A stretch of DNA of 19,837 bases, taken from positions 1 to 19,837 of the forward strand of contig JAKITE010000040.1 of the NCBI GenBank assembly GCA_021648225.1. Direction: 5' to 3'. Shown piece by piece: positions 1 to 6,840 of the stretch (the first letter of the stretch is position 1; the number at the start of each line of letters is the position of its first letter). A program made the translations under genes and the position numbers. The notes under the pieces were generated by a model that did no database searches, was not told the origin of the DNA, and worked only from the letters and a program-made list of their open reading frames with translations. The stretch is from Paracoccaceae bacterium (GTDB lineage Bacteria > Pseudomonadota > Alphaproteobacteria > Rhodobacterales > Rhodobacteraceae).

Positions 1-1
1 G

Positions 2-739
2 CATATGGGCCGAAACCGGATGTGGGGTGGCGCGGGCATTTTTGGCCATGGGGGTGATGGTAAAACCCTGCTGGTCAAATTCAACAATAATCACACCCGA
101 TTGCGGGTTGGTGGCGCAAAGCGCGCCGCATTCTCCGATTTTGGCACCATGCCATGCGGCACCGGCATGCAACCCGCGCATCAGGGGCAGGGCGGCGATA
201 ATTGCGGCATCGGTGGTGCGGCCCGCGATGATAATATCGGCACCGGTGTTCAGGGCCTCGGTAATTTGTTCGGCCCCCGCGAGGGCGACTATATTGGTGC
301 AACTTTCCAGAATTTCCGTAGATATTTCAGGCGCGTTGGGCAGGCTGTGAACCCGCCCGGCCGCCAGCGCCTCAATGATACGAGCGTTAGGCTGCGAAGA
401 TTTCAGCACCGTGATTTTCAGTTTTTGCCCCAGTTCATCAGCGATTTCACGGGTGATTTCCAACAGCCAGTCCACCGCGCTATCTGCGCCGCAAGTCCCC
501 GCAGAACCGATCACCAAAGGCACGTTGATTTTGGCGCGGGCAATCATCAATCCGCGCCATTCAATGCGGGTCGAGGCGCGCGAATATTTTGAAATACCCT
601 GCCCCAGATAGGCAGGGCCGGAATCGGTGGAACCGCCATCAATGGCAATAATATCGGGCATTTGCATCAGCCCGCGTTCCAGCGCGGCTTGGTCATAATT
701 CAGACCAAGCGCGCCAGACGGGATCAGCACCTTAACCAT
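2..739 (-). CDS. DUF1446 / AtuA-like family protein (C-terminus cut off by window edge)
   Basis: Open reading frame of 246 codons running off the left edge, read from the minus strand; it begins MVKVLIPSGALGLNYDQAAL. Recognisable family segments in order: IIAIDGGSTDSGPAYLG (about residues 29-45), a glycine/cysteine segment GSAGTCGAD, and ADIIIAGRTTDAAI followed by GAKIGECGALC. These fit the DUF1446 family, annotated as acyclic terpene utilisation AtuA-like; the biochemical reaction is not well established. The start codon follows the tctA stop directly (TAG ATG), so the gene is very probably the fourth cistron of the tctCBA operon and may act on the imported carboxylate or its CoA ester; that role is inference. 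No good Shine-Dalgarno is visible, which suggests translational coupling to tctA. Family assignment is fairly sure; substrate unknown. Confidence 0.8.
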   Translation of the reverse strand, partial: MVKVLIPSGALGLNYDQAALERGLMQMPDIIAIDGGSTDSGPAYLGQGISKYSRASTRIEWRGLMIARAKINVPLVIGSAGTCGADSAVDWLLEITREIADELGQKLKITVLKSSQPNARIIEALAAGRVHSLPNAPEISTEILESCTNIVALAGAEQITEALNTGADIIIAGRTTDAAIIAALPLMRGLHAGAAWHGAKIGECGALCATNPQSGVIIVEFDQQGFTITPMAKNARATPHPVSAHM

Positions 740-2242
740 CTAATCGGTGATCGCTTGGGGTTTTTTCAAGAAACGACGCAAAAACATCGGCGCCACAAAC
801 CCGACAATCGCCGCAATCCACAACCCGATCGCGATGGGCGAGGAAAACAGATACATCGCATCCCCCCCCGAAATTACCATGGCATTGCGCAAAGCGTCTT
901 CCATTTTGCCGCCCAGCAAAATGCCCAGAATAACCGGAACCGTGGGGATATCCAGTTTTCTCAGCACATAGCCAAGCACCCCGAAACCCACCATCAGCAA
1001 CAGATCAAAATAGCTGCCCGAAAGCGAATAAATGCCAACAAAGGAAACCATGGTAACCCCCGGCAGCAAGATCCATGGTGGCACCATCAGGACTTTGACA
1101 AATATTTTCACCATCGGCACATTCATCAGCAACAGCACAAAATTGGCAATCAACAGCGATGCGATCAAGCCCCATACTACCTCGGGGCGGTCGGTAAACA
1201 AGGTCGGGCCGGGGGTGATGTTCAGGGTCATCAACAAGGCCAGCAATACTGCCGTGGTGCCCGAACCCGGCACACCTAGGGTTAGCATCGGCACCAATGC
1301 ACCACCGGCGGCAGCGTTATTTCCAGCCTCGGGGGCGGCAACGCCTTTGATGGCGCCTTTGCCAAAGCCGCTATCTTTGCCAGCGATGGATTTTTCCGAC
1401 ATATAGGCCAGAAAGCTGCCCAAAGATGCGCCCGCACCCGGCAAAATTCCGGCAACAAAGCCAACGATAGAGGATCGAAGCATGGTCCAGCGGGTTGTGT
1501 AAATATCTTTCCACGGGATACGGACCTTGTCGAGCTTTACCCCGATAGAGGATTTTTTGCCGTGACTTTCGATAAAGAAAAATACTTCGGCAATGGCAAA
1601 CAGGCCCACGATTGCCACCAGAAAATCAATGCCGTCATAAAGATGCAGGTTGCCGCCGGTCAGGCGCGGCATACCGCGCGAATCATAGCCGATCATGGCA
1701 ATGCCAAGCCCGATACAGGCGGCAATCGCCGATTTGGCCTGATTGTTACTGGCCATGCCGCCAAGGGTGCAAAACGCCAGCAGATACAGGGCAAAATATT
1801 CAGCTTGACCAAATTGATAGGCAACGCGAGACAACATAGGGGCCAAAAGCATCAGGCCAATGGTGGCAAATAACGCCCCGTAAAATGACGCAAAGCCTGA
1901 CAAAACCAGTGCATCGCCGGCGCGGCCCTGTTTGGCCATCGGATAACCGTCAAGTGTGGTCATCAGCGCCGGTTCATCGCCGGGGATATTCAGCAATATC
2001 GAACTGATCCGCCCACCATACATCGCCCCGTAATAAACCGAGGTCATCAGCACCAAAGCCGATGTTGCATCAAGGCCAAGGGTAAAGGTGATGGGAATAA
2101 GAATCGCCACCCCGTTTGAAGGGCCAAGCCCCGGCAAGGCGCCAATAATAGTGCCCAGAAAACAACCGGCCACTGCCAGCATTAAAGTATAAGGTGAAAG
2201 CGCAATGGAAAACCCGAGCGCGAGATTTGACATGATATCCAT
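740..2242 (-). CDS. tctA: Tripartite tricarboxylate transporter, large membrane permease TctA
   Basis: A 500-residue, very hydrophobic inner-membrane protein with the length and many membrane spans expected for TctA, the large subunit that carries substrate across the membrane using an ion gradient. The family hallmark is visible as two related glycine/proline-rich segments: GALPGLGPSNGVAILIP near residue 35 and GILPGAGASLGSFLAY near residue 265, consistent with the internal two-fold repeat of the family. Further typical segments are YYGAMYGGRISSILLNIPG and AAPEAGNNAAAGGALVPM. It lies 3 nt after tctB and is followed without gap by the DUF1446 gene. An alternative start three codons downstream (MSNLALGF) cannot be excluded. 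The substrate of this system cannot be read from the sequence. Confidence 0.95.
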   Translation of the reverse strand: MDIMSNLALGFSIALSPYTLMLAVAGCFLGTIIGALPGLGPSNGVAILIPITFTLGLDATSALVLMTSVYYGAMYGGRISSILLNIPGDEPALMTTLDGYPMAKQGRAGDALVLSGFASFYGALFATIGLMLLAPMLSRVAYQFGQAEYFALYLLAFCTLGGMASNNQAKSAIAACIGLGIAMIGYDSRGMPRLTGGNLHLYDGIDFLVAIVGLFAIAEVFFFIESHGKKSSIGVKLDKVRIPWKDIYTTRWTMLRSSIVGFVAGILPGAGASLGSFLAYMSEKSIAGKDSGFGKGAIKGVAAPEAGNNAAAGGALVPMLTLGVPGSGTTAVLLALLMTLNITPGPTLFTDRPEVVWGLIASLLIANFVLLLMNVPMVKIFVKVLMVPPWILLPGVTMVSFVGIYSLSGSYFDLLLMVGFGVLGYVLRKLDIPTVPVILGILLGGKMEDALRNAMVISGGDAMYLFSSPIAIGLWIAAIVGFVAPMFLRRFLKKPQAITD

Positions 2243-2245
2243 GAG

Positions 2246-2686
2246 TTAACCCGTCCAGCTTTTTGGAAAGCCGACAAGGCCCAGATCCAAAGCAAATTTG
2301 AATAAAAGAAACAGCCCGACCGAAAGCCCAAGCCCCGAAAGTGCGGCTTTCAAGACCTGTGGCTTGATTTGATAGCTAAGCACCGCAGCAGTGATTGCGG
2401 TTGGAATAAGAAAGCCCATCGGTTTCAGCGCAAAGGCATATAAAACCAAAACAACCACGGCAAAAAACAAGGCACCAAAGGTGCGTAAAACAGGCCAGTC
2501 CGGTTCCGGGTCGGGTTTGAAAACCATAAACAGCCCCGCAATGGTGGCCACTGACCCTATGATAATCGGAAAGGTTTTCGGCCCGACAGGGTCGCTTAAA
2601 AAACTGGTCTGGATTTGCGTGGCGCCTGCAATATATGCAAGCGCCACAACTGCCACGACCAGACCAAATATCCGGTCAGAGGCCAT
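2246..2686 (-). CDS. tctB: Tripartite tricarboxylate transporter, small membrane subunit TctB
   Basis: A 146-residue membrane protein with about four hydrophobic spans: around residues 5-22, 35-55, 70-90 and 100-140, the last region possibly two helices. Size, topology and position between tctC and tctA match the poorly conserved TctB subunit, which partners TctA in the inner membrane. The FLSDPVGPKTFPIIIG segment after the first span is typical of the family. The start codon overlaps the tctC stop by one base (TAATG), implying translational coupling and one transcript with tctC and tctA. Identification relies on context as much as on sequence, because TctB proteins diverge strongly. Confidence 0.92.
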   Translation of the reverse strand: MASDRIFGLVVAVVALAYIAGATQIQTSFLSDPVGPKTFPIIIGSVATIAGLFMVFKPDPEPDWPVLRTFGALFFAVVVLVLYAFALKPMGFLIPTAITAAVLSYQIKPQVLKAALSGLGLSVGLFLLFKFALDLGLVGFPKSWTG

Positions 2687-3660
2687 TATTGGATAACTCC
2701 AATCTCGATGCTCATCTGGCGAATTTCAACAATCAGATTGTCGATATAGGCCTGAAAGTCATCCCCAACCAAGGTGAACGGTGCCAGACCGTTTGCGGCC
2801 ATGGCTTCGGCCCATTCATCAGAATCAGCCACCTGTTGCAGACGACCGGCCCACATTTGAAAGGTTTCATCCGAAACGCCGCGCGGGATGTAAAGACCAC
2901 GCCAGTTACCGGCAACCACGTCATAGCCTTGCTCAATCGCGGTGGGAATGTCTTCAAACCCATCAACACGCTCAGCGGTCAGAACTGCCAAGGCACGAAT
3001 GTCGCCAGAGGCAAGAAAGCCGACAATTTCCGACATGTCGCCGGTCATGGCCTGGGTAAAGCCGCCAATGGTCTGGGTGATCGCATCGCCGCCGCCATCA
3101 AGCCCGATATATTTAACGGTTGTGATGTCAGTTAAACCAGCGCGCTGCAACAGCATCAGAGGTTTCATATGGTCAAAGCCGCCAACCGCAGAACCACCGG
3201 CAAAAGTAACCGAAGCAGGGTCCGCCACAACGGCCTCAAGCAGATCACTTAGGGTCATAAACGGGCTGTCCGCCGCCACTACAATTACGCCGGGGTCAAT
3301 GCCGATGGCACCGACAAAGCGCACTTGGTCAGCGGTCATGCCAGCATAGGCGTTTTGGGCCAGTCGGGTGGAGGTTGCCGTGGATGCCGCGATGATCAGA
3401 TTAGCGTCTTCATTGCGCTCGGCCACCACATTGGTAAAGGCAAGGCCGCCACCGCCGCCAGCCATGTTTGTTACTTGGATCGGTTTATCAACCGCGCCGA
3501 TGTCAAACATGATTTTGCCGATTTGACGACAGGTGAAATCCCAGCCACCGCCGGGGTTGGCAGGGGCGATACATTCTGCTGCTTGTGCGGTTGCAATAAC
3601 CGGTGCCCCCATGCCTAGGGTTGCCGCGATGGCAAATGTTTTGAAAAAGTGTTTAGACAT
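2686..3660 (-). CDS. tctC: Tripartite tricarboxylate transporter substrate-binding protein TctC (Bug-type receptor)
   Basis: Periplasmic receptor of the TTT system, 324 residues, the usual family length. The start at 3660 (MSKHFFKTF) is chosen over the longer frame from 3714 because it is preceded by a strong Shine-Dalgarno (AGGAGG, 8 nt upstream) and begins a typical signal peptide with cleavage near ATAQA/AE (residues 24-28). The mature part starts ECIAPANPGGGWDFTCRQIG, where the PANPGGGWD motif marks the Bug ligand-binding fold; GGSAVGGFDHMKPL and YIGLDGGGDAITQ also fit. It binds the carboxylate and delivers it to TctAB. First gene of the operon, divergent from the regulator genes. In some systems, such as Bordetella BctC, this receptor also signals to the paired sensor kinase; that is possible here but not shown. 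Confidence 0.95.
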   Translation of the reverse strand: MSKHFFKTFAIAATLGMGAPVIATAQAAECIAPANPGGGWDFTCRQIGKIMFDIGAVDKPIQVTNMAGGGGGLAFTNVVAERNEDANLIIAASTATSTRLAQNAYAGMTADQVRFVGAIGIDPGVIVVAADSPFMTLSDLLEAVVADPASVTFAGGSAVGGFDHMKPLMLLQRAGLTDITTVKYIGLDGGGDAITQTIGGFTQAMTGDMSEIVGFLASGDIRALAVLTAERVDGFEDIPTAIEQGYDVVAGNWRGLYIPRGVSDETFQMWAGRLQQVADSDEWAEAMAANGLAPFTLVGDDFQAYIDNLIVEIRQMSIEIGVIQ

Positions 3661-3738
3661 TTCATTCCTCCTGAGAATTTTTTGCTTATTTGACATACGC
3701 GATTGGCTGCGCACATTGTGTCAGTTAAGGCAGCGAAC

Positions 3739-3767
3739 CTGACATGAACCTGTCACGGGCCTGTTAT
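3739..3767. promoter_or_regulatory. Tandem 11-nt repeats in the tctC/tctD divergent region, candidate response-regulator operator
   Basis: Three direct repeats begin at 3739 (CTGACAT), 3750 (CTGTCAC) and 3761 (CTGTTAT), each followed by a 4-nt spacer, giving an exact 11-nt period. Seven-base half-sites spaced 11 nt apart are how OmpR/PhoB-type regulators bind, and the motif resembles a Pho box (CTGTCAT repeats). The array lies about 79-107 nt upstream of the tctC start, a sensible place for activation, and just before the regulator's preferred GTG start. It may be the TctD operator or a PhoB site; sequence alone does not decide. Confidence 0.6.
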
Positions 3768-3789
3768 GACCTGGAAAAAGAGGCACCCT

Positions 3790-4458
3790 GTGCGATACCT
3801 GTTGGTTGAAGATAACAAAGAACTGGCCAAAGCGGTGGCTGACCGGCTGGCGCTGGACGGGCATGTGATTGACCACGCGCCCGATCTTGCCACCGCGCAG
3901 GGGTTTATCGACGTGGCCGAATACGACCTTATTTTGCTGGATATTATGCTGCCTGATGGCGATGGGCGGGATTTTCTGGCCAGCCATCGTCGCGGTGAAA
4001 ACAGCACGCCGGTAATTGTGCTGACCGCGCGTTCACAAGTATCTGACAGGGTGGGTTTGCTTGATCTGGGCGCTGATGATTTTTTGACCAAACCGTTTGA
4101 TTTTTCGGAATTGGAGGCCCGTTGTCGTGCGGTTTTGCGTCGCCAAGGCGGGTCAGCCATCAATGCGCGCAGCTTTGAAGGGGTTATTCTTGATTCGATG
4201 AACAGCCATTTAACCATGGATGGGCGAGTGGAGTTTCTGCGAAACCGCGAATTACGCCTGCTGGAAATATTTTTCACCAATCCGGCGCAGATATTTTCAA
4301 AATCGCACCTGATGGACCGGCTGTTTTCCTTTTCCGAAGACGTGTCGGAAAACGCCATCGAGGTCTATGTGGGGCGGTTGCGCAAAAAACTGGATGGTTC
4401 GGCGATTAAAATCGAAACCGTGCGCGGCTTGGGGTATCGATTGGCGAAAACCGAATGA
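3790..4458 (+). CDS. tctD: OmpR-family two-component response regulator, TctD-like
   Basis: Response regulator of 222 residues from the GTG at 3790. This start is preferred because AAAGAGG lies 7 nt upstream and the product then begins MRYLLVEDN, the usual family start. An in-frame ATG at 3766 would add eight residues, but it has no Shine-Dalgarno and lies inside the operator-like repeats. The receiver domain (residues 1-115) has acidic residues E7/D8, phosphoacceptor D51 (LLDIMLPDGDG), T79 and K101. A winged-helix DNA-binding domain follows (about 125-220), ending in IETVRGLGYRLAKTE. The gene is divergent from tctCBA and overlaps the kinase start by 4 nt, the layout of tctDE in Salmonella, so it probably activates the transporter operon. 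The target is inferred from context. Confidence 0.92.
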   Translation: MRYLLVEDNKELAKAVADRLALDGHVIDHAPDLATAQGFIDVAEYDLILLDIMLPDGDGRDFLASHRRGENSTPVIVLTARSQVSDRVGLLDLGADDFLTKPFDFSELEARCRAVLRRQGGSAINARSFEGVILDSMNSHLTMDGRVEFLRNRELRLLEIFFTNPAQIFSKSHLMDRLFSFSEDVSENAIEVYVGRLRKKLDGSAIKIETVRGLGYRLAKTE

Positions 4459-5825
4459 TTTTTTCGCTCAGGTCCAATTCCATTCGTCGCCGTTTGATTG
4501 TGCAGCTATCGCTGGTGGCGGCGATATTGTCTTTTGCGTTTTACCTGATTGTGCGGGCGGTGGCCGAACAAGCCGCAACCGAAACGCAGGATAACATTCT
4601 GGCGGCCTCGGCCACATCCATTGCCGATGCGCTTTATTCGGAACGGGGCATGGTTAATCTGGAATTGCCCTATTCGGCGCTGTCGATGTTGGGGTCTATC
4701 AGTCAGGACAGGGTATTTTACCGCATCATTGTCGATGGCGAAACCCTGACCGGATACGCTGATTTACCCGACCCTGATTTACCTGGCCCTGATCCGGTGT
4801 TTTCCACCTTTGTTTTTCGCGACGAAGAGGTCCGGTCGGTGGCGATCACCCGTCCGGTCAGTCTGGGTGGTCAGGCGGTGAATACCACCACGATTGTCGC
4901 CCAAACCCGGTTGGGGCTGGCGATGATTTCATCGCGCATATCGGCAACTGCGGCGGCGGTAGGGTTCGGGTTTTTCCTGTTTGCCATTGCGCTTAGCCTG
5001 CTGGCGGCCCAATCGGCATTGGCACCCTTGCGGCGCATGACCCAGTCGATCCAACGTCGCGGCCCGCAAGACCTTAGCCCTGTCAAAGCCAAACTGCCCA
5101 GTGAATTGGTGCCGCTGGTTGGCGCATTGAACAATTTTATGAACCGGCTGCGCAGTTCCTTGGCCCAATCCGAAGATTTTGTAGCCGAGGCGGCGCATCG
5201 CGTGCGCACCCCGCTGGCGATTGTGCGCACCCGCGCCGAGATTGCCTTGCGCCGTATGGAAGACCCCGAGGATAAAAAAGCCTTGCGTGAAATGATCAGG
5301 GCAGTGGATGAAAGTTCACGCTCGGCCGGGCAATTGCTGGACCATGCCATGGTGACCTTTCGCACAGATAACCTGCTGGCCAAGAAATTTGATCTGGGTG
5401 GGCTAACCCGTGATACCTGTGAGCATCTTTCGCCAACCGCGGGACTGAAAGACATAAACCTGTTGCTGGAAATCCCCGAAAAACCTTGCCCTTTTGTTGG
5501 TGATCCGATTTTGATGCAGAATGCCCTGCGTAATATTCTGGACAATGCCATCAAATATTCCCCAGCAGATAGCGAGATAATCATCCGGCTGACCCGGGGC
5601 AAAACCACTGAAATATCTTTTTGTGATCAGGGGCGCGGTTTTGGCACGGCTGATCTTGGCAGTTTGACCAAACGGTTTTCGCGGGGTGAAAATGTGGCCG
5701 ATATTGTCGGTTCGGGGCTGGGCCTGACCATTGCCGATGTGGTTGCCCGCGCCCATGGGGGCTATATTCAAATTCAATCCAACCCGAAAGGAAACGGCGC
5801 ATGCGTTTCGCTTTTCTTGCCATAA
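4455..5825 (+). CDS. tctE: Sensor histidine kinase, TctE-like
   Basis: Inner-membrane kinase of 456 residues. The first membrane span is about residues 15-34, a periplasmic sensor region about 35-155, and the second span about 163-186. A short linker leads to the dimerisation helix, with the phosphoacceptor H248 in FVAEAAHRVRTPLAIV, then the ATPase domain: N box around residues 356-364 (ALRNILDNAIKYSP), G1 DQGRGFG at 391-397, F box KRFSR and G2 GSGLGL at 419-424. All catalytic motifs look intact. The N-terminal architecture suits TctE/2CSK-type carboxylate sensors. Start and upstream stop overlap as ATGA, so it is co-translated with the regulator. The following solute-binding gene begins inside its last codons. 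Confidence 0.93.
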   Translation: MIFSLRSNSIRRRLIVQLSLVAAILSFAFYLIVRAVAEQAATETQDNILAASATSIADALYSERGMVNLELPYSALSMLGSISQDRVFYRIIVDGETLTGYADLPDPDLPGPDPVFSTFVFRDEEVRSVAITRPVSLGGQAVNTTTIVAQTRLGLAMISSRISATAAAVGFGFFLFAIALSLLAAQSALAPLRRMTQSIQRRGPQDLSPVKAKLPSELVPLVGALNNFMNRLRSSLAQSEDFVAEAAHRVRTPLAIVRTRAEIALRRMEDPEDKKALREMIRAVDESSRSAGQLLDHAMVTFRTDNLLAKKFDLGGLTRDTCEHLSPTAGLKDINLLLEIPEKPCPFVGDPILMQNALRNILDNAIKYSPADSEIIIRLTRGKTTEISFCDQGRGFGTADLGSLTKRFSRGENVADIVGSGLGLTIADVVARAHGGYIQIQSNPKGNGACVSLFLP

Positions 5826-6838
5826 ATCTGATTATTGCAGCCTTGATGCCATGGCGCGCAGCTGCGTTTGAAATAGAAAGCAGGGTGTTTTATCCCGCAA
5901 GGGATGGTCTGGTGACGTTGAAAATCATTTCCACCGCTGATGCCAATGTGTTTGAACCGATTATTCGGGCATTTCAGCAAGACTATCCGAATATTCATAT
6001 TGAATATGTGATCGCCAGCAGCACCGAATTGATGAAGGCAATCTATGTCGAGGGCGCAGAATTTGATCTGGCGATTTCATCCGCCATGGATCTGCAAACC
6101 AAGCTGGCCAATGACGGGTTTGCGCAGACATACGCCTCAAATGCAACATCGGCCTTGCCGGAATGGGCTGTTTGGCGCGACCAGATTTTTGCTTTTACCC
6201 AGGAACCCGCGGTCATGATTATCTCAACCACTGCCTTTGCCGGTATAACCCCGCCCCAAACCCGCGAAGAGCTGATTTCGCTGTTGCGCGATAATCCCGA
6301 GATGTTTGATGGCCGCATTGGCACCTATGATGTGCGTATTTCCGGCGCGGGGTATCTTTTTGCCACGCAGGATTCGCGCAATTCCGATTCCTATTGGCGG
6401 CTGACCGAGGTCATGGGCCGGTTGAACGCGCGGCTATATGGTGGCTCGGGCGCTATGATCCGCGATGTGGCATCGGGGCAGCTGGCCTTGGCCTATAATG
6501 TGGTGGGCAGCTATGCCAGCTCGCGGTTGGCAGAATTCCCCAGCCTGCGGATTGTGCAGTTTAGCGATTATGTCAACGTGATGCTGCGCACCGCGCTTAT
6601 TCCGCATAACGCGCAAAACCCTGACCAAGCCGGCCAGATGATTGATTTTCTTGCCGAGTTGAATGCACGGCCAGAGCTGGCAAAACAAACCAGCTTGCCC
6701 CCGATTGATGCGGCGCAATTGCGCGCCAACAGTGCCGCGCGGCCCATTCGGCTGGGGCCGGGGCTGTTGGTGTTTCTGGACCGGCTTAAAAAAGAAAATT
6801 TCCTGAAAAACTGGGTTAGCTCGATGGAGCAGGAATAG
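5801..6838 (+). CDS. Periplasmic solute-binding protein of the AfuA/PgtC type, linked to the TctDE sensor
   Basis: A 345-residue exported protein with a signal peptide (MRFAFLAINLIIAALMPWRA, cleavage around AAA/FE). The mature part resembles Fe3+/phosphonate-type ABC solute-binding proteins (KIISTADANVFEPIIRAFQQ, VIASSTELMKAI, then YNVVGSYA). The start overlaps the kinase gene by 25 nt and has AAAGGAAA about 8 nt upstream, so the three genes form one operon. No ABC permease or ATPase gene is nearby, so a role as periplasmic signal partner of the kinase is likely, as proposed for PgtC with PgtB; this is inference. The stop lies only 2 nt from the stop of the convergent helicase gene. Family assignment is good; ligand unknown. 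Confidence 0.85.
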   Translation: MRFAFLAINLIIAALMPWRAAAFEIESRVFYPARDGLVTLKIISTADANVFEPIIRAFQQDYPNIHIEYVIASSTELMKAIYVEGAEFDLAISSAMDLQTKLANDGFAQTYASNATSALPEWAVWRDQIFAFTQEPAVMIISTTAFAGITPPQTREELISLLRDNPEMFDGRIGTYDVRISGAGYLFATQDSRNSDSYWRLTEVMGRLNARLYGGSGAMIRDVASGQLALAYNVVGSYASSRLAEFPSLRIVQFSDYVNVMLRTALIPHNAQNPDQAGQMIDFLAELNARPELAKQTSLPPIDAAQLRANSAARPIRLGPGLLVFLDRLKKENFLKNWVSSMEQE

Positions 6839-6840
6839 AC

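Noticed and set aside
1..611. Plus-strand open frames of 195, 107 and 78 codons at the left edge
   Set aside because: They are shadows of the DUF1446 gene on the minus strand, which has clear family motifs and operon context.
3690..3718. TTGACA at 3690 as a -35 box for the tctD operon
   Set aside because: No acceptable -10 hexamer at 16-18 nt downstream on the plus strand.
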